The position numbers and the translations under genes are program-made. A stretch of DNA of 64,000 nt from contig NZ_CP134196.1 of NCBI RefSeq assembly GCF_031585635.1, forward strand, positions 1,364,001 to 1,428,000, read 5' to 3'. The notes beneath the pieces were generated by a model. The model worked only from the letters and a program-made list of their open reading frames with translations. It searched no databases and was not told where the DNA came from. The stretch's first letter is position 1; the number at the start of each line of letters is the position of its first letter. Source of the stretch: Paraburkholderia sp. FT54. Its GTDB lineage: Bacteria; Pseudomonadota; Gammaproteobacteria; Burkholderiales; Burkholderiaceae. Shown here in pieces: positions 47,107 through 56,925 of this stretch.

Positions 47107-47931
47107 ATGAGCGAACTTTTCCGGGGCATGGATCAAACGGCGCTGCGTGCCGCCTACGACAACGTAGCGGCGGTCGAGGACGCCGCCGAACGCATGCTCG
47201 GCTTTCAGACGCGCAGCGCGGCGCTCTATGAAACCGTGCCGTGCCGGCGCGATGTCGCGTATGGACCGCGTCCCCGTCAGCGCTTCGACTGGTTGCCGTG
47301 TGGCCGGCCGGATGCGCCGATTTTCGTGTTCATCCACGGCGGTTACTGGCAGGCGCGCAGCAAGGAAGATTTCGCGTTCGTGGCGAGCGGGCCGCTCGCT
47401 TGCGGCTTCAACGTTGTGCTGGCCGAGTACACCCTGGCGCCGGAGGCGTCGATGACGGAAATCGTCGGCGAAATCGAGGCGTTGCTGGCGACGCTGGGCG
47501 AGGATCGCGACGGACTCGGCACGCGCGGTCCCATTTGCCTCGCGGGACACTCGGCGGGCGGGCAACTGAGTGCGCATTTTCGAGCGCACGAAGCGCTCAT
47601 GCATGCCATGCCGATCAGCGCGCTCGTCGATCTCGAGCCGATCGCGATGTCGTGGCTGAACGATAAGCTGCAACTCACGCCGCAGGAAATAGAAGCCTAT
47701 AGTCCGATTCGGCATATCGGCCACGGCGTGCCGATGACCATCAGCGTCGGCACGGCGGAATTGCCGGAACTGATTCGCCACTCGGAGGAATATGCGGCGG
47801 CGTGTCGGCAGGCAGGCGAACAGGTGGAATTCGTGCCCTTGCCCGGGTGCAATCACTTCACGATTCTGGAAGACTTGGCGCGGCCGGATGGCGTGCAGAT
47901 GCGGGCGCTGGTCAGGGCGATGAAAAGGTAG
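47107..47931 (+). CDS. Alpha/beta hydrolase, arylformamidase/BD-FAE-like
   Basis: A 274-residue serine hydrolase. It has the oxyanion motif FIHGGYWQARSKEDF, nucleophile elbow LAGHSAGGQLSA, and a C-terminal histidine in PGCNHFTILEDL. This set (HGGYW with GHSAGG) is typical of kynurenine formamidase-like and BD-FAE enzymes, which hydrolyse N-formylkynurenine or short esters. No tryptophan-catabolic gene is adjacent, so the substrate is open. AAGGA precedes the ATG; the gene follows the ATPase by 43 bases on the same strand. Confidence 0.85.
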   Translation: MSELFRGMDQTALRAAYDNVAAVEDAAERMLGFQTRSAALYETVPCRRDVAYGPRPRQRFDWLPCGRPDAPIFVFIHGGYWQARSKEDFAFVASGPLACGFNVVLAEYTLAPEASMTEIVGEIEALLATLGEDRDGLGTRGPICLAGHSAGGQLSAHFRAHEALMHAMPISALVDLEPIAMSWLNDKLQLTPQEIEAYSPIRHIGHGVPMTISVGTAELPELIRHSEEYAAACRQAGEQVEFVPLPGCNHFTILEDLARPDGVQMRALVRAMKR

Positions 47932-47970
47932 CGCGCAGGCTGATGTCGCCCGGTCGGCGCGCCTGCCCAC

Positions 47971-49683
47971 TCACTCATACCAGCGCGGCGTATAAACCCA
48001 CTCGCCACCTTCGGCCGCGTTGCCGAAGCGCCGCGTCGTCGACGACCCCACGATCACCATCGTGCGCATATCCACATCGGACGAACGCAATTCGCCTAGC
48101 GTGAGCGCCTTTAGCGTGCTGCCGGGCCGACCGATGTCTCGGCCCAGCACCACCTGAGTCTCAGCCGCGCGATACTCCCGCACGATGTCCAGCGCTTTAT
48201 CCAGTTGCCACGGCCGTGCGCGCGAAATCGGGTTATAGAACGCCATCACGAGATCCGCTTCGGCCGCATGCCTCAGACGCTTTTCGATGATGGTCCAGGG
48301 CTTCAGATTGTCGGACAGCGACAGCATGCAGAAGTCGTGACCCAGCGGCGCACCCGCTTGCGCCGCCGTTGCCATCGCCGCCGACACACCCGGCACGATC
48401 GCCAGTTCGACCGCAGCCCAATCCGCGTTATCCGACGACTCCAGCGCTTCAAGCACCGCAGCCGCCATCGCGAACACCCCCGGATCGCCCGAGGACACCA
48501 TCACCACCGCGCGTCCCTCGCTCGCCAGTTCGAACGCATGCCGCGCGCGTTGCAGTTCCTCGCGATTGTCCGTGCCGTGCACGCGCTGGTCGGCGCGCAA
48601 CGGGCCGGCCATTTTCACGTAGGTGTCGTAGCCGAGAATATCGGTGGCTTCGTTGAGCGCCGTGCGCGCGGCGGGCACCATCAGATCGGCGCTGCCGGGG
48701 CCGAGGCCGATCACGGTCAGACGGCCACGCGCGCGGCCGATCGTGGCGGGATCGATGGCGAGCGGCGTCAACGCCAGCGCGACGCCTGCCGCCGTATCGT
48801 CGTGCAACGTCTCATAGGGAACGCGCAGCGCGGCATGCAGCAGATTGCCCGGCGGCTCGCCATCTTCGGGACATGTCAGCGCGAAACGCAACGGTACGTT
48901 CAGGTTCGCCGCGGCTTCGGCAAGTGCCGGATCGGCCATGCGTTCAGAAGAAGCCAGCAATGCCGCGAGCGAAAGCGGCGCGAGACCCTGTGCGTCCAAT
49001 GCCTCGTGCACACGCGTCGCGATCTCGGCATCCACGGCGCTCACCGCCGCGACCACGCTGCGGGGATGAATCACCAGCTCATCGTCGCGTCCGTCCCAGG
49101 CACGCGGCGTCACGCGAATCGCGAGACGCGCCGAAGCGGAGCGGGGCAGTTGCGCGTCGTCGAGCCACGGCGCTTCGCCTTCGATACGCGTGCTTTCACC
49201 GGCCAGCAGATCCGACACGAAGCGTTTGCCTTGCCCGATGTCGGCGAGCGTGTAGCCGTCGGGCGGATTGAGCACGCAGGTGCCGAAACGCAATTCGCCG
49301 CTCGTCGTGATGGCGGGCGACACGGCCAGCATCGCGGCAATCTCGCGCGCCATCAGGTTGACGCCGGCGAGACCGCCGAGCAGCGGCACGACTGCGCTGC
49401 CGTCTTCGGCAACGGCCAGCACCGGCGGCTCGACGCCCTTGTTGAACAACGACGGCCCGACGCAACGAATCACGATCCCGGCCGCGCACAACGCGACGAT
49501 CGGCGTGCCGCGCGCATACAGATCCCGCAGATGCGCGCCGAGTTCGCGGTACGACACGTCCGCTTCGACGCGTCCCTGCAGCGCATGCACCTGGCTACCG
49601 GCATACAGCGCCTGAATGCGCCGCGCCGTCGCCAACGCGCCCGCGCCGAGGATCACGATCGCCGGCGCGTTCATCCTTGCCAT
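47971..49683 (-). CDS. cobJ: CbiG-CobJ fusion: cobalt-precorrin-5A hydrolase / precorrin-3B C17-methyltransferase
   Basis: A 570-residue two-domain protein. Residues 1-310 match CbiG ([15 protein letters not shown], then [16 protein letters not shown]), which opens the lactone of cobalt-precorrin-5A. Residues 325-570 match the SAM-dependent CobJ/CbiH methyltransferase ([30 protein letters not shown]), which contracts the corrin ring. The fusion is common in Burkholderia. ATG 49683 has GGGGGA before it; it overlaps the end of the preceding cobI. It is the last gene of the riboswitch-controlled arm. Confidence 0.92.
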   Translation of the reverse strand: MARMNAPAIVILGAGALATARRIQALYAGSQVHALQGRVEADVSYRELGAHLRDLYARGTPIVALCAAGIVIRCVGPSLFNKGVEPPVLAVAEDGSAVVPLLGGLAGVNLMAREIAAMLAVSPAITTSGELRFGTCVLNPPDGYTLADIGQGKRFVSDLLAGESTRIEGEAPWLDDAQLPRSASARLAIRVTPRAWDGRDDELVIHPRSVVAAVSAVDAEIATRVHEALDAQGLAPLSLAALLASSERMADPALAEAAANLNVPLRFALTCPEDGEPPGNLLHAALRVPYETLHDDTAAGVALALTPLAIDPATIGRARGRLTVIGLGPGSADLMVPAARTALNEATDILGYDTYVKMAGPLRADQRVHGTDNREELQRARHAFELASEGRAVVMVSSGDPGVFAMAAAVLEALESSDNADWAAVELAIVPGVSAAMATAAQAGAPLGHDFCMLSLSDNLKPWTIIEKRLRHAAEADLVMAFYNPISRARPWQLDKALDIVREYRAAETQVVLGRDIGRPGSTLKALTLGELRSSDVDMRTMVIVGSSTTRRFGNAAEGGEWVYTPRWYE

Positions 49684-50402
49684 TTTTCCCCCGGCACCAC
49701 GAGCAGCGAAAAGTACGGCGACGCCATCGGATCCACTTCGGCGAGCGGCACGATGCGTTGATTGCCCATCGTCGCGCGTTCGACATACAACGCGCGGTCC
49801 GCGAGACCGAGTTCGCCCAGCACGCGCCGCACCTTGTCGAAGTTGCGGCCGAGTTTCATCACGACGGCGGCGTCGGCATCGGCCAGACGCCGGCGCAATT
49901 CGTCTTCGGGCAGCACGCCCGAGAGCACCGACAGGCTCTGGTTGCGATACACGAGCGGCGCGCCGAGCACGGCAGCGCCGCCGAGCATCGAGCAGACACC
50001 GGGCACGACTTCGCTTTCGTAGCGAGCCGCGAGCCGGTCGTGCAGATACATGTACGAGCCGTAGAAGAACGGATCGCCTTCGCAGATCACGGCGACGTCG
50101 CGGCCCGCGTCGAGGTGAGCGGCGACCACTTGCGCGGCGGTGTCGTAGAAGTCGGCAATGATCGCTTCGTACGAAAGCGGCGGTTCGAGCGCTTCGGTGG
50201 TGACGGGATAGACCAGCGGCAGATGCTGTTGCGCGTCGTGCAAGTGCGCCTCGATGATGCTGAACGCGTTGCCTTTCTTGCCCTTCGCGACGAAGTACGC
50301 GACCACCGGCGACGCCTTCAGCAAGCGCAGCGCTTTGAGCGTGATGAGTTCCGGGTCGCCGGGGCCGACGCCAAGTCCGAACAAACGTCCTTGCGCCGTC
50401 AT
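49671..50402 (-). CDS. cobI: Precorrin-2 C20-methyltransferase
   Basis: A 243-residue SAM-dependent tetrapyrrole methylase. Motifs are [20 protein letters not shown] at the N-terminus and [19 protein letters not shown]. It methylates C20 of precorrin-2, the first committed step toward cobalamin. It sits between cobH (adjacent, no gap) and the cobJ fusion (overlap) on the minus strand. Confidence 0.94.
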   Translation of the reverse strand: MTAQGRLFGLGVGPGDPELITLKALRLLKASPVVAYFVAKGKKGNAFSIIEAHLHDAQQHLPLVYPVTTEALEPPLSYEAIIADFYDTAAQVVAAHLDAGRDVAVICEGDPFFYGSYMYLHDRLAARYESEVVPGVCSMLGGAAVLGAPLVYRNQSLSVLSGVLPEDELRRRLADADAAVVMKLGRNFDKVRRVLGELGLADRALYVERATMGNQRIVPLAEVDPMASPYFSLLVVPGEKWQG

Positions 50403-51029
50403 TTATTCGACCTCCGTGGCCAGCGCGTTCACGGCGGCGGCCGCCATCGCGCTGCCGCCGCGTCGGCCTTGCACCACCACGTAGGGCACGCCGCGACTAT
50501 CGTCAGCGAGCATGGCTTTCGATTCGGCGGCGCCGACGAAGCCCACTGGAAAGCCGAGAATCAGCGCGGGTCTGGCCGCGCCGGCGTCGAGCATATCGAG
50601 CAGATGAAAGAGGGCGGTCGGCGCATTGCCGATCACCACGACGCCGCCCGCCAGATGCGGCCGCCACAATTCGAGCGCGGCCGCCGAGCGCGTATTGCCG
50701 AGTTCGCGTGCGAGCGACGGCACGTCCGGATGCGCGAGCGTGCAGATAACCTCGTTGTTCGCTGGCAGCCGCGCACGCGTGATGCCCTGCGCGACCATGC
50801 CGGCATCGCACAGGATCGGCGCGCCGTGTGCGAGCGCCGTGCGGCCCGCCGCGCCCGCGCCTCCGGAAAATTGCAGATCGTCGATCACATCGACCATGCC
50901 GCACGCGTGGATCACGCGCACCGCGAGTTTTTCGAGGTCGGCGGGAACGCGCGACAAGTCGGCCTCCGCGCGGATCGTCGCGAAGGATTGGCGATAGATC
51001 TCCTGACCGTCGCGAAGGTAATCAAGCAT
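50403..51029 (-). CDS. cobH: Precorrin-8X methylmutase
   Basis: A 208-residue enzyme that moves a methyl group from C11 to C12 to form hydrogenobyrinate. The active-site histidine lies in RVIHACGMVD and the glycine-rich loop in ILGFPVGFVGAAESK. ATG 51029, with GGAG eight bases before it, is preferred to GTG 51038. The gene overlaps the 3' end of cobG by eight bases and touches cobI, so all are translated from one message. Confidence 0.94.
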   Translation of the reverse strand: MLDYLRDGQEIYRQSFATIRAEADLSRVPADLEKLAVRVIHACGMVDVIDDLQFSGGAGAAGRTALAHGAPILCDAGMVAQGITRARLPANNEVICTLAHPDVPSLARELGNTRSAAALELWRPHLAGGVVVIGNAPTALFHLLDMLDAGAARPALILGFPVGFVGAAESKAMLADDSRGVPYVVVQGRRGGSAMAAAAVNALATEVE

Positions 51030-52635
51030 CGGTATCACTCCGGGCCAGGCGTGCGAGCATGTCGGCGGCCTGGTCGATCGTCAGTTGGCGCGCGACGCAC
51101 TGGCCGAAACCGGGCTGGCCGTCGCGTCGATAAAGGTCGTAGAGGCCGGGCGCGGCAGCCAGCAGCGTGTGCGGCGCGCAATGCGCGGCGGCGCACGAGC
51201 GCGCACAGCCGCTCAGATGCACGTCGACGCCTGCGGGCAGGCGGGCCGCCAGACGCAGCGCGTCGGCCTTGGTGTCAGCGAGGCCCCTGGCGCAGCCGGT
51301 CGATCCGGCGCAGGCGATCAGGCGCGTGATGGCTTGCGCGGGATCGCAGGCGAGACTGAGTGCGGTCAAGCCGGCCAGCACGGCGGGGACGGCGTGCGTT
51401 GCGACGTCGGGTAACAGCACGCTTTGCCAGGGTGTCAGGCGAAGCGTGCTATTGCCGTGCTGCTGCGAAAGGGCGGCGAGGCCGCGCAAGGCGTCGGCGT
51501 CGAGGCGTCCGAGCGGCGGCTGGCCGCCTGCGTGCCAGGTTCCGGGCACGCGTTGCGCGTGGGCGCCGAGGCGGAGGCTGGCGTCGGCCGCGGTGCCGCG
51601 ATGCCAGCCGGCTAGCTTCGCGTTTCGCGTCAGGGGGAAGTCGAGGTATCGCTGGGCGTGGTGCAGTAGCGCGTTAGCGCAATGCGCGGCCAACAGGTGA
51701 CGCATGCGCGTGGCGTCGGCGGCGGCGAGGTCGAGAAACGTGAGCAGCAGCGCGCGTACCAGTGCGGGGACTTGTGAAGGCAGGATTGCGGCCAACGCGC
51801 CAGTGCTGTCCGTGGGCGCTTTTTCAGCCGCGCGGGGAGGACCGCCATGTTGGCTTTGCGATGGCGAGCCGGTGTTTCCATTTTCGCGCTCAGGCGGACA
51901 ACCGGCCAACCCGAACACAAATCGCACACCATCCGCCTCGTTCGATGCCGCCAGCCACACATCATGCGGATGATCCACTCTCGCGAGCCGCTCGCCGCCG
52001 TCCAGCAGCAGCGCGAATTTCGGCGACAGCGCCGCGAACCGCGCTTCGCTTTGCAGCAGACTGAGCAATTCGGCGCACAGCGGCCGTGTATCGCACAGTG
52101 CGAACGGATCGCGCCCGGCAGCCGGGCTGATCATCACGTTACGTACGTCGTCGGCTGAGGTTGCGGTGGGTGCGCGAGTGGCATCGGCGGCGCTCCTGGC
52201 CACGGCGCTCGCCACGTTCGCGTTCACGGCGTTCTTCGCCATCATGGTATCCGCGGCGCGCTGCGCGCCCGTCGCCGGCCCAAGGCCTGCGTCGAGCAAA
52301 GCCGCAATCAACGCCGCTTCCTCGCCACGCTTCACCCCACGCAGCTGCAGATTCGCGCGATTGGTCAGCTCGATCACTCCGGCCGCGTACCGCGCGCTGG
52401 CCTGGGCGACCGCCCGTGCCTGCGCCGCGCTCAACTCGCCGCCTGGCAGTTTGATCCGGCAAATCCCGCCGTCGCGCGCGGCGACGATGCGCAGCAGCCC
52501 CGGACACGCCGAGGGCCGCGGCGTGCTGGCCGCGTCGGATGAAACGGTGGAAGGCGAAGCTTGATTCAAGACGGACACCGGTTTAGCGTCGCGCGACGGC
52601 CCGAGCATGCCGCGAGGCGGGCATTGCTGCGGCAT
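51022..52635 (-). CDS. cobG: Precorrin-3B synthase, O2-dependent
   Basis: A 537-residue member of the nitrite/sulfite reductase family. Four cysteines for a [4Fe-4S] cluster are seen near the C-terminus, in [18 protein letters not shown] and [12 protein letters not shown]. CobG hydroxylates precorrin-3A with O2, a step of the aerobic pathway. The ATG at 52635 (GGGGTG six bases upstream) is placed after the riboswitch; ATG 52608 is an alternative. Two low-complexity Ala/Ser-rich linkers (roughly residues 130-170 and 235-270) are longer than I expect for the family. First gene of the minus-strand arm. Confidence 0.9.
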   Translation of the reverse strand: MPQQCPPRGMLGPSRDAKPVSVLNQASPSTVSSDAASTPRPSACPGLLRIVAARDGGICRIKLPGGELSAAQARAVAQASARYAAGVIELTNRANLQLRGVKRGEEAALIAALLDAGLGPATGAQRAADTMMAKNAVNANVASAVARSAADATRAPTATSADDVRNVMISPAAGRDPFALCDTRPLCAELLSLLQSEARFAALSPKFALLLDGGERLARVDHPHDVWLAASNEADGVRFVFGLAGCPPERENGNTGSPSQSQHGGPPRAAEKAPTDSTGALAAILPSQVPALVRALLLTFLDLAAADATRMRHLLAAHCANALLHHAQRYLDFPLTRNAKLAGWHRGTAADASLRLGAHAQRVPGTWHAGGQPPLGRLDADALRGLAALSQQHGNSTLRLTPWQSVLLPDVATHAVPAVLAGLTALSLACDPAQAITRLIACAGSTGCARGLADTKADALRLAARLPAGVDVHLSGCARSCAAAHCAPHTLLAAAPGLYDLYRRDGQPGFGQCVARQLTIDQAADMLARLARSDTDA

Positions 52636-52675
52636 CGGTACACCCCGCCCGATGTTGGCTGGCACGAACAGTCTC

Positions 52676-52830
52676 GCCGGCAGGTCTCCTGGCTGGCAGG
52701 TCATGGTCCGCCGCGGCCTTCCCGGTCGAACCAGTGGCGCGGAGCGCAGGCGGACTCGCTGCATACAGTTGCGGGGGCAGCCACAGCGGCACTGTGTTCC
52801 CTCTTCGGCCCCGAAGGGCACCGGCGGCTG
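52676..52830 (-). promoter_or_regulatory. Cobalamin (AdoCbl) riboswitch upstream of cobG
   Basis: On the minus strand the conserved elements appear in order: GGTGCC, GAAGAGGGAA, GCCCCCGCAACTGT, the B12 box GCCACTGG, CCGGGAAGGC and GCCAGGAGACCTGCC, closed by a GCCGG/CCGGC stem. This is the complete class-I aptamer. High adenosylcobalamin should lower expression of cobG-cobH-cobI-cobJ; the ribosome binding site of cobG lies about 30 bases after it. Confidence 0.94.
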
Positions 52831-52924
52831 TATTATGCCTTTTTTCGAACAGCACAACGAGGCTGGACGCTTTGATCGGCGTGGCACAGCGCATTATTTG
52901 AAGACACAGAATGAGGATGGATGC

Positions 52925-54277
52925 ATGCCGGCCTGGCTGACGGTGGTGGGCATAGGCGACGACGGCTTCGCCGGTTTGGGAAGGCCCGCGCGGCGTGCTT
53001 TGCTGGAAGCGTCGGTGGTGTACGGCGGCGAACGCCATCTGGCGATGCTGCCCGCGCGCCTCGCCGCGCGCCGCGCCGCGTGGCCGCGTCCCTTCGACCT
53101 CGCGCCGTTGCTGGCCGAGCGCGGCGGCGCGGTGTGCGTGCTGGCGAGCGGCGACCCGATGCTGTTCGGCGTCGGCGCGACGCTCGCGCGGCAGTTGCCG
53201 ACTGGCGAGTTGCGGGTGCTGCCCGCGCCGTCGTCGTTGTCGCTGGCGGCCGCGCGCCTCGGCTGGCCGTTGCAGGACGTCGCGACGGTGTCGCTGGTGG
53301 GCCGGCCCTTGCCGACGCTGAACGCGCATCTGCACGACGGCGCGCGCGTGTTCGTGCTGAGCGCGGACGGGCGCACGCCGGCTGCGCTCGCGGAACTGCT
53401 GAATGCACGCGGTTTCGGCGCGACCCGCATGTGCGTGCTGGAACACCTTGGTGGCGAGATGGAGCGGCGCATCGACGGTCGTGCGGATCAATGGTCCGCG
53501 GGCGAGGTGGCCGCGCTGAACCTGATCGCGCTCGACTGCCGCGCCACCGAAGGCGCGCCGCGTCTGCCGCTGACCTGCGGCTTGCCCGACGACGCCTTTC
53601 GCCACGACGGTCAGTTGACCAAGCGCGACATGCGTGCCATCACGCTCGCGCGCCTTGCGCCGACGCCCGGCGAATTGCTGTGGGACGTGGGCGCGGGCAG
53701 CGGCTCGATCGGCATCGAATGGATGCGCGCGCATCCGGCTTGCCGCGCGATTGCGATTGAAGGGCACACAGAGCGGCAGCGCTTCATCGAACACAATCGC
53801 GATGCGTTGGGCGTGCCGGGCCTGCAGCTTGTGGCAGGCCGCGCGCCCGAAGCGCTGCAGGGACTGCCGGTGCCGGACGCCGTGTTCATCGGCGGCGGCG
53901 CGACGGTGCCGGGCGTGCTGGAGGCCTGTTGGGACAGTCTGCGCGAGGGCGGCCGGCTGGTCGCGAATGCGGTCACCTTGCAAGGTGAGGCGGCGCTGGC
54001 GGCATGGCGCGAGCGGCACGGCGGGACGTTGACGCGGATCGCGCTCGCGGATGCGCAGCCGCTCGGCGGTTTCGATACCTGGCGGCAGGCGTTGCCGATC
54101 ACGCTATTGGAGGTGACGAAGCCGGCCGGCGACGGTGCCATGAGCGTCACGAACGCGATGAACGTCAAGTGCGGCACGAACGAGACGAATACGACGAACG
54201 AGACGAACGAGACGAACGCCACCAACCCAACAAGCGCCACGAACGCCAATCCACCCGACTCATCGCCAGAACCCTGA
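52925..54277 (+). CDS. cobL: Precorrin-6Y methyltransferase/decarboxylase (CobL, CbiE-CbiT fusion)
   Basis: A 450-residue bifunctional enzyme. The N-terminal tetrapyrrole methylase ([30 protein letters not shown]) methylates C5, the C-terminal CbiT part ([34 protein letters not shown]) methylates C15 and decarboxylates. The start at 52925 has GAGGATGG upstream. After about residue 405 there is a tail of about 45 residues coded by repeated ACGAAC/GAG units, rich in Asn, Thr and Glu, which is unlike any family end I know. It overlaps the next gene by one base (TGATG). Confidence 0.92.
   Translation: MPAWLTVVGIGDDGFAGLGRPARRALLEASVVYGGERHLAMLPARLAARRAAWPRPFDLAPLLAERGGAVCVLASGDPMLFGVGATLARQLPTGELRVLPAPSSLSLAAARLGWPLQDVATVSLVGRPLPTLNAHLHDGARVFVLSADGRTPAALAELLNARGFGATRMCVLEHLGGEMERRIDGRADQWSAGEVAALNLIALDCRATEGAPRLPLTCGLPDDAFRHDGQLTKRDMRAITLARLAPTPGELLWDVGAGSGSIGIEWMRAHPACRAIAIEGHTERQRFIEHNRDALGVPGLQLVAGRAPEALQGLPVPDAVFIGGGATVPGVLEACWDSLREGGRLVANAVTLQGEAALAAWRERHGGTLTRIALADAQPLGGFDTWRQALPITLLEVTKPAGDGAMSVTNAMNVKCGTNETNTTNETNETNATNPTSATNANPPDSSPEP
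54150..54256. repeat. ACGAAC/GAGACG microsatellite in the cobL tail
   Basis: Imperfect repeats of six- and nine-base units code the Asn-Thr-Glu-rich C-terminus. Unit changes would keep the frame. Confidence 0.7.
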
Positions 54278-55374
54278 TGCGCGAAGAAACGCCCGAACAA
54301 CCCGCGCCGCTGCGTAGCGGCTACACGACCGGCAGTTGCGCCACCGCGACGTCGCTGGCGGCGGCGCGTCTGTTGCTCGCGGGTGTCGTCAGCGAGGTCG
54401 CGGAGATCGTGTTGCCGAAGGGCCAGCATGTGCCCATGCCGCTGGTGTTCTGCCGCCTGACCGGCAATGGCCACGAAGGCGCCGAAGCTGGCACCGTCAA
54501 GGACGCCGGCGACGATCCCGACGTCACCCACGGCGCGGTCGTGTTCGCCCGCGTGCGCCTCGTCGCCGAACCCGGCGTGATATTTCGCGCGGGGCCGGGC
54601 GTCGGCACGGTGACGCGCGCGGGACTGACGCTGCCGGTCGGCGAACCGGCGATCAACCCGGTGCCGCGCAGAATGATCACCGAGCATCTGGCGGAACTCG
54701 CGGCGGAACATGCCTATGGCGGCGGTTTCGAGGTGACGATCGGCGTGGAAGGCGGCGAAGCGCTCGCGCTGAAAACGATGAACCCGCGCCTGGGCATTCT
54801 CGGCGGCCTGTCGATCCTCGGCACGACCGGCATCGTGCGGCCTTTCTCGTGCTCGGCGTATATCGCATCGATCCATCAGGGCATCGACGTCGCGCGCGCG
54901 AACGGCTACATGCATCTGGCCGCCTGCACCGGCAACGCGAGCGAAGACGCGATGCGCGCGCATTACGGCCTGCCGGACATCGCGCTGATCGAGATGGGCG
55001 ACTTCGTCGGCGCGGTGCTCAAGCATATGAAGCGCGCGCCGGTCGAGCGTCTGAGCGTGTGCGGCGGCTTCGGCAAGCTCAGCAAGCTGGCGGCGGGGCA
55101 TCTCGATCTGCATAGCCGCCATTCCAGCATCGACCTCGAACGGCTCGCGCAATGGGCCGCCGAACACGGCGCGGACGACGCGCTTCAGGCGGCGATCCGC
55201 GCGGCCAATACGAGTCAGCAGGCGGTTGCGTTGGCGCGCGCGCAGCAGGTGCCGCTTGGCGATATCGTCTGCCAGCATGCGCTGGCGGTAGCGCGCGGCA
55301 TCGTGCCGCCGCAGGTCAACGTGGAAATGTTTGCGATCGACCGTCAGGGCAAGCTGATCGGAGCCGCGCAATGA
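54277..55374 (+). CDS. cbiD: Cobalt-precorrin-5B C1-methyltransferase
   Basis: A 365-residue enzyme with the family start [20 protein letters not shown] and [19 protein letters not shown] near residue 180. CbiD methylates C1 in the anaerobic (cobalt-early) route, and stands here in place of CobF of the aerobic route. It overlaps cobL by one base and cobK by four (ATGA), so it is translationally coupled to both. Confidence 0.93.
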   Translation: MREETPEQPAPLRSGYTTGSCATATSLAAARLLLAGVVSEVAEIVLPKGQHVPMPLVFCRLTGNGHEGAEAGTVKDAGDDPDVTHGAVVFARVRLVAEPGVIFRAGPGVGTVTRAGLTLPVGEPAINPVPRRMITEHLAELAAEHAYGGGFEVTIGVEGGEALALKTMNPRLGILGGLSILGTTGIVRPFSCSAYIASIHQGIDVARANGYMHLAACTGNASEDAMRAHYGLPDIALIEMGDFVGAVLKHMKRAPVERLSVCGGFGKLSKLAAGHLDLHSRHSSIDLERLAQWAAEHGADDALQAAIRAANTSQQAVALARAQQVPLGDIVCQHALAVARGIVPPQVNVEMFAIDRQGKLIGAAQ

Positions 55375-56093
55375 AGCGGATTCTGCTGCTCGGCGGCACC
55401 GGCGACGCCTTGCGGATCGCACGGCAACTCGGCCCCGGTCACGTGTACAGTCTCGCCGGCCTCGGCAAGGTGCCTGACGATCTGGCGTGCACGGTGCGCG
55501 TGGGCGGCTTCGGCGGCAGCGAGGGCATGGCCCGTTACATCGAAAGCGAAAGCATTGGCCTCGTGATCGACGCAACCCATCCGTATGCCGCGCAAATCAG
55601 CGCGAATGCGGCGCACGCAGGCCGCGCCGCGCGGGTGCCGTATTGGGCGCTGCGCCGCCCGGCCTGGCAGCCGCAAGCCGGCGACGACTGGCGCATGGTC
55701 GGTAACTGGAACGAGCTAACGGATGCGCTGGCGCGGTTCAGAAAACCGCTCTTCACGCTCGGCCGCGAACCGCTCGCGCATCTCGACGAGATTCCCCCGC
55801 ATCAGTTCTGGACCGTGCGTTGTCTCGATGCACACGACGACACGGCGTGTGCGCGGATACTCGCCGCGCGCGGCCCATTCACGCTCGAAGGCGAGCGCGC
55901 ATTGTTCGCGCTGCAAGCCTTCGATGTGGTGGTCAGCAAGAATAGCGGCGGCAATGCAACCGAGGCGAAACTCGAAGTCGCGCGTGAACGCGGTTTGCCG
56001 GTCGTGATGCTGCGCCGTCCCGAGCTGCCGGGGGCAGAGAGGGAATTCGAACGAGTGGCCGATCTGCTCGCAGCGCTGCACATCGCGGATTGA
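55371..56093 (+). CDS. cobK: Precorrin-6A (or cobalt-precorrin-6A) reductase
   Basis: A 240-residue NADPH-dependent reductase of the CobK/CbiJ family. The N-terminus [19 protein letters not shown] and the motifs [16 protein letters not shown] and [19 protein letters not shown] are characteristic. It reduces the macrocycle after the C1 methylation. ATGA overlap with cbiD; cobM follows after 57 bases. Confidence 0.93.
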   Translation: MKRILLLGGTGDALRIARQLGPGHVYSLAGLGKVPDDLACTVRVGGFGGSEGMARYIESESIGLVIDATHPYAAQISANAAHAGRAARVPYWALRRPAWQPQAGDDWRMVGNWNELTDALARFRKPLFTLGREPLAHLDEIPPHQFWTVRCLDAHDDTACARILAARGPFTLEGERALFALQAFDVVVSKNSGGNATEAKLEVARERGLPVVMLRRPELPGAEREFERVADLLAALHIAD

Positions 56094-56150
56094 GCTTCCG
56101 TCTGAATCGTGCATGCATGCCATGCCGCCCAACGAATCATGGAGTAATGA

Positions 56151-56876
56151 ATGACGGTGTTTTTTATCGGCGCGGGTCCTGGCGACCCGGAACTGATCAC
56201 GGTGAAAGGGCAGCGCCTCGTGCGCAGTTCGCCGGTGATCCTGTACGCGGGTTCGCTCGTGCCGGCCGCGGTGCTCGAAGGTCATACGGCGCAGCAGGTC
56301 GTGAACACCGCCGAACTCGACCTCGATCAGATCATCGCCTTACTGAAAGCCGCGCATGACAAAGATCAGGACGTGGCGCGCGTGCACTCAGGCGATCCGT
56401 CCTTGTACGGCGCGATCGGTGAACAGATCCGCCGGCTGCGCGAACTGAAGATTCCCTACGAGATCGTGCCGGGCGTCACCGCCACGGCCGCATGCGCGGC
56501 GGCGCTCGGTTGCGAGCTCACGCTGCCCGAAGTTTCGCAGACGCTGATCCTCACACGCTTCGCGAGCAAAACCAGCATGCCCGAAGGCGAACAGCTCGCC
56601 GACCTGGCCCGTCACCGTGCGACCATGGCGATTCACCTGGGCGTGCGGCACCTTGCGCGCATCGTCGATGAATTGCGGCCACATTACGGCGGTGCGTGTC
56701 CGGTCGCGGTGATCTATCGCGCGAGCTGGCCGGACGAGGAGAAGATCACCGGCACGCTCGACGATATCGTCAGCAAGGTGCAGACGACTTCCATCGAGCG
56801 GACCGCATTGATTCTGGTCGGACAGGTGCTGGCCGCGGAAGGCTTCGCGGACTCGACCTTGTACGCGAAAGACTGA
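56151..56876 (+). CDS. cobM: Precorrin-4 C11-methyltransferase
   Basis: A 241-residue SAM-dependent methylase, with [19 protein letters not shown] at the start and RVHSGDPSLYGAIGEQIRRL. It methylates C11 of precorrin-4. GGAG lies six bases before the ATG. Last gene of the plus-strand arm. A GC hairpin follows. Confidence 0.94.
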   Translation: MTVFFIGAGPGDPELITVKGQRLVRSSPVILYAGSLVPAAVLEGHTAQQVVNTAELDLDQIIALLKAAHDKDQDVARVHSGDPSLYGAIGEQIRRLRELKIPYEIVPGVTATAACAAALGCELTLPEVSQTLILTRFASKTSMPEGEQLADLARHRATMAIHLGVRHLARIVDELRPHYGGACPVAVIYRASWPDEEKITGTLDDIVSKVQTTSIERTALILVGQVLAAEGFADSTLYAKD

Positions 56877-56888
56877 ACCCGCGCGAAA

Positions 56889-56912
56889 CGCGGCGGGCAA
56901 CGAGCCGCCGCG
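56889..56912 (+). terminator. Hairpin after cobM
   Basis: CGCGGCGG pairs with CCGCCGCG around an eight-base loop, 12 bases after the cobM stop. A short T-run (TTTT) comes only 20 bases later, so an intrinsic terminator is moderately likely. Confidence 0.5.
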
Positions 56913-56925
56913 CCCACCGCGCTTT

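Noticed and set aside
47933..47965. A terminator between the hydrolase and cobJ
   Set aside because: Only a short GCAGGC/GCCTGC pairing with a long loop and no T-run.
53611..55575. A 654-codon minus-strand frame
   Set aside because: It runs opposite cobL, cbiD and cobK, which have clear motifs and overlapping starts.
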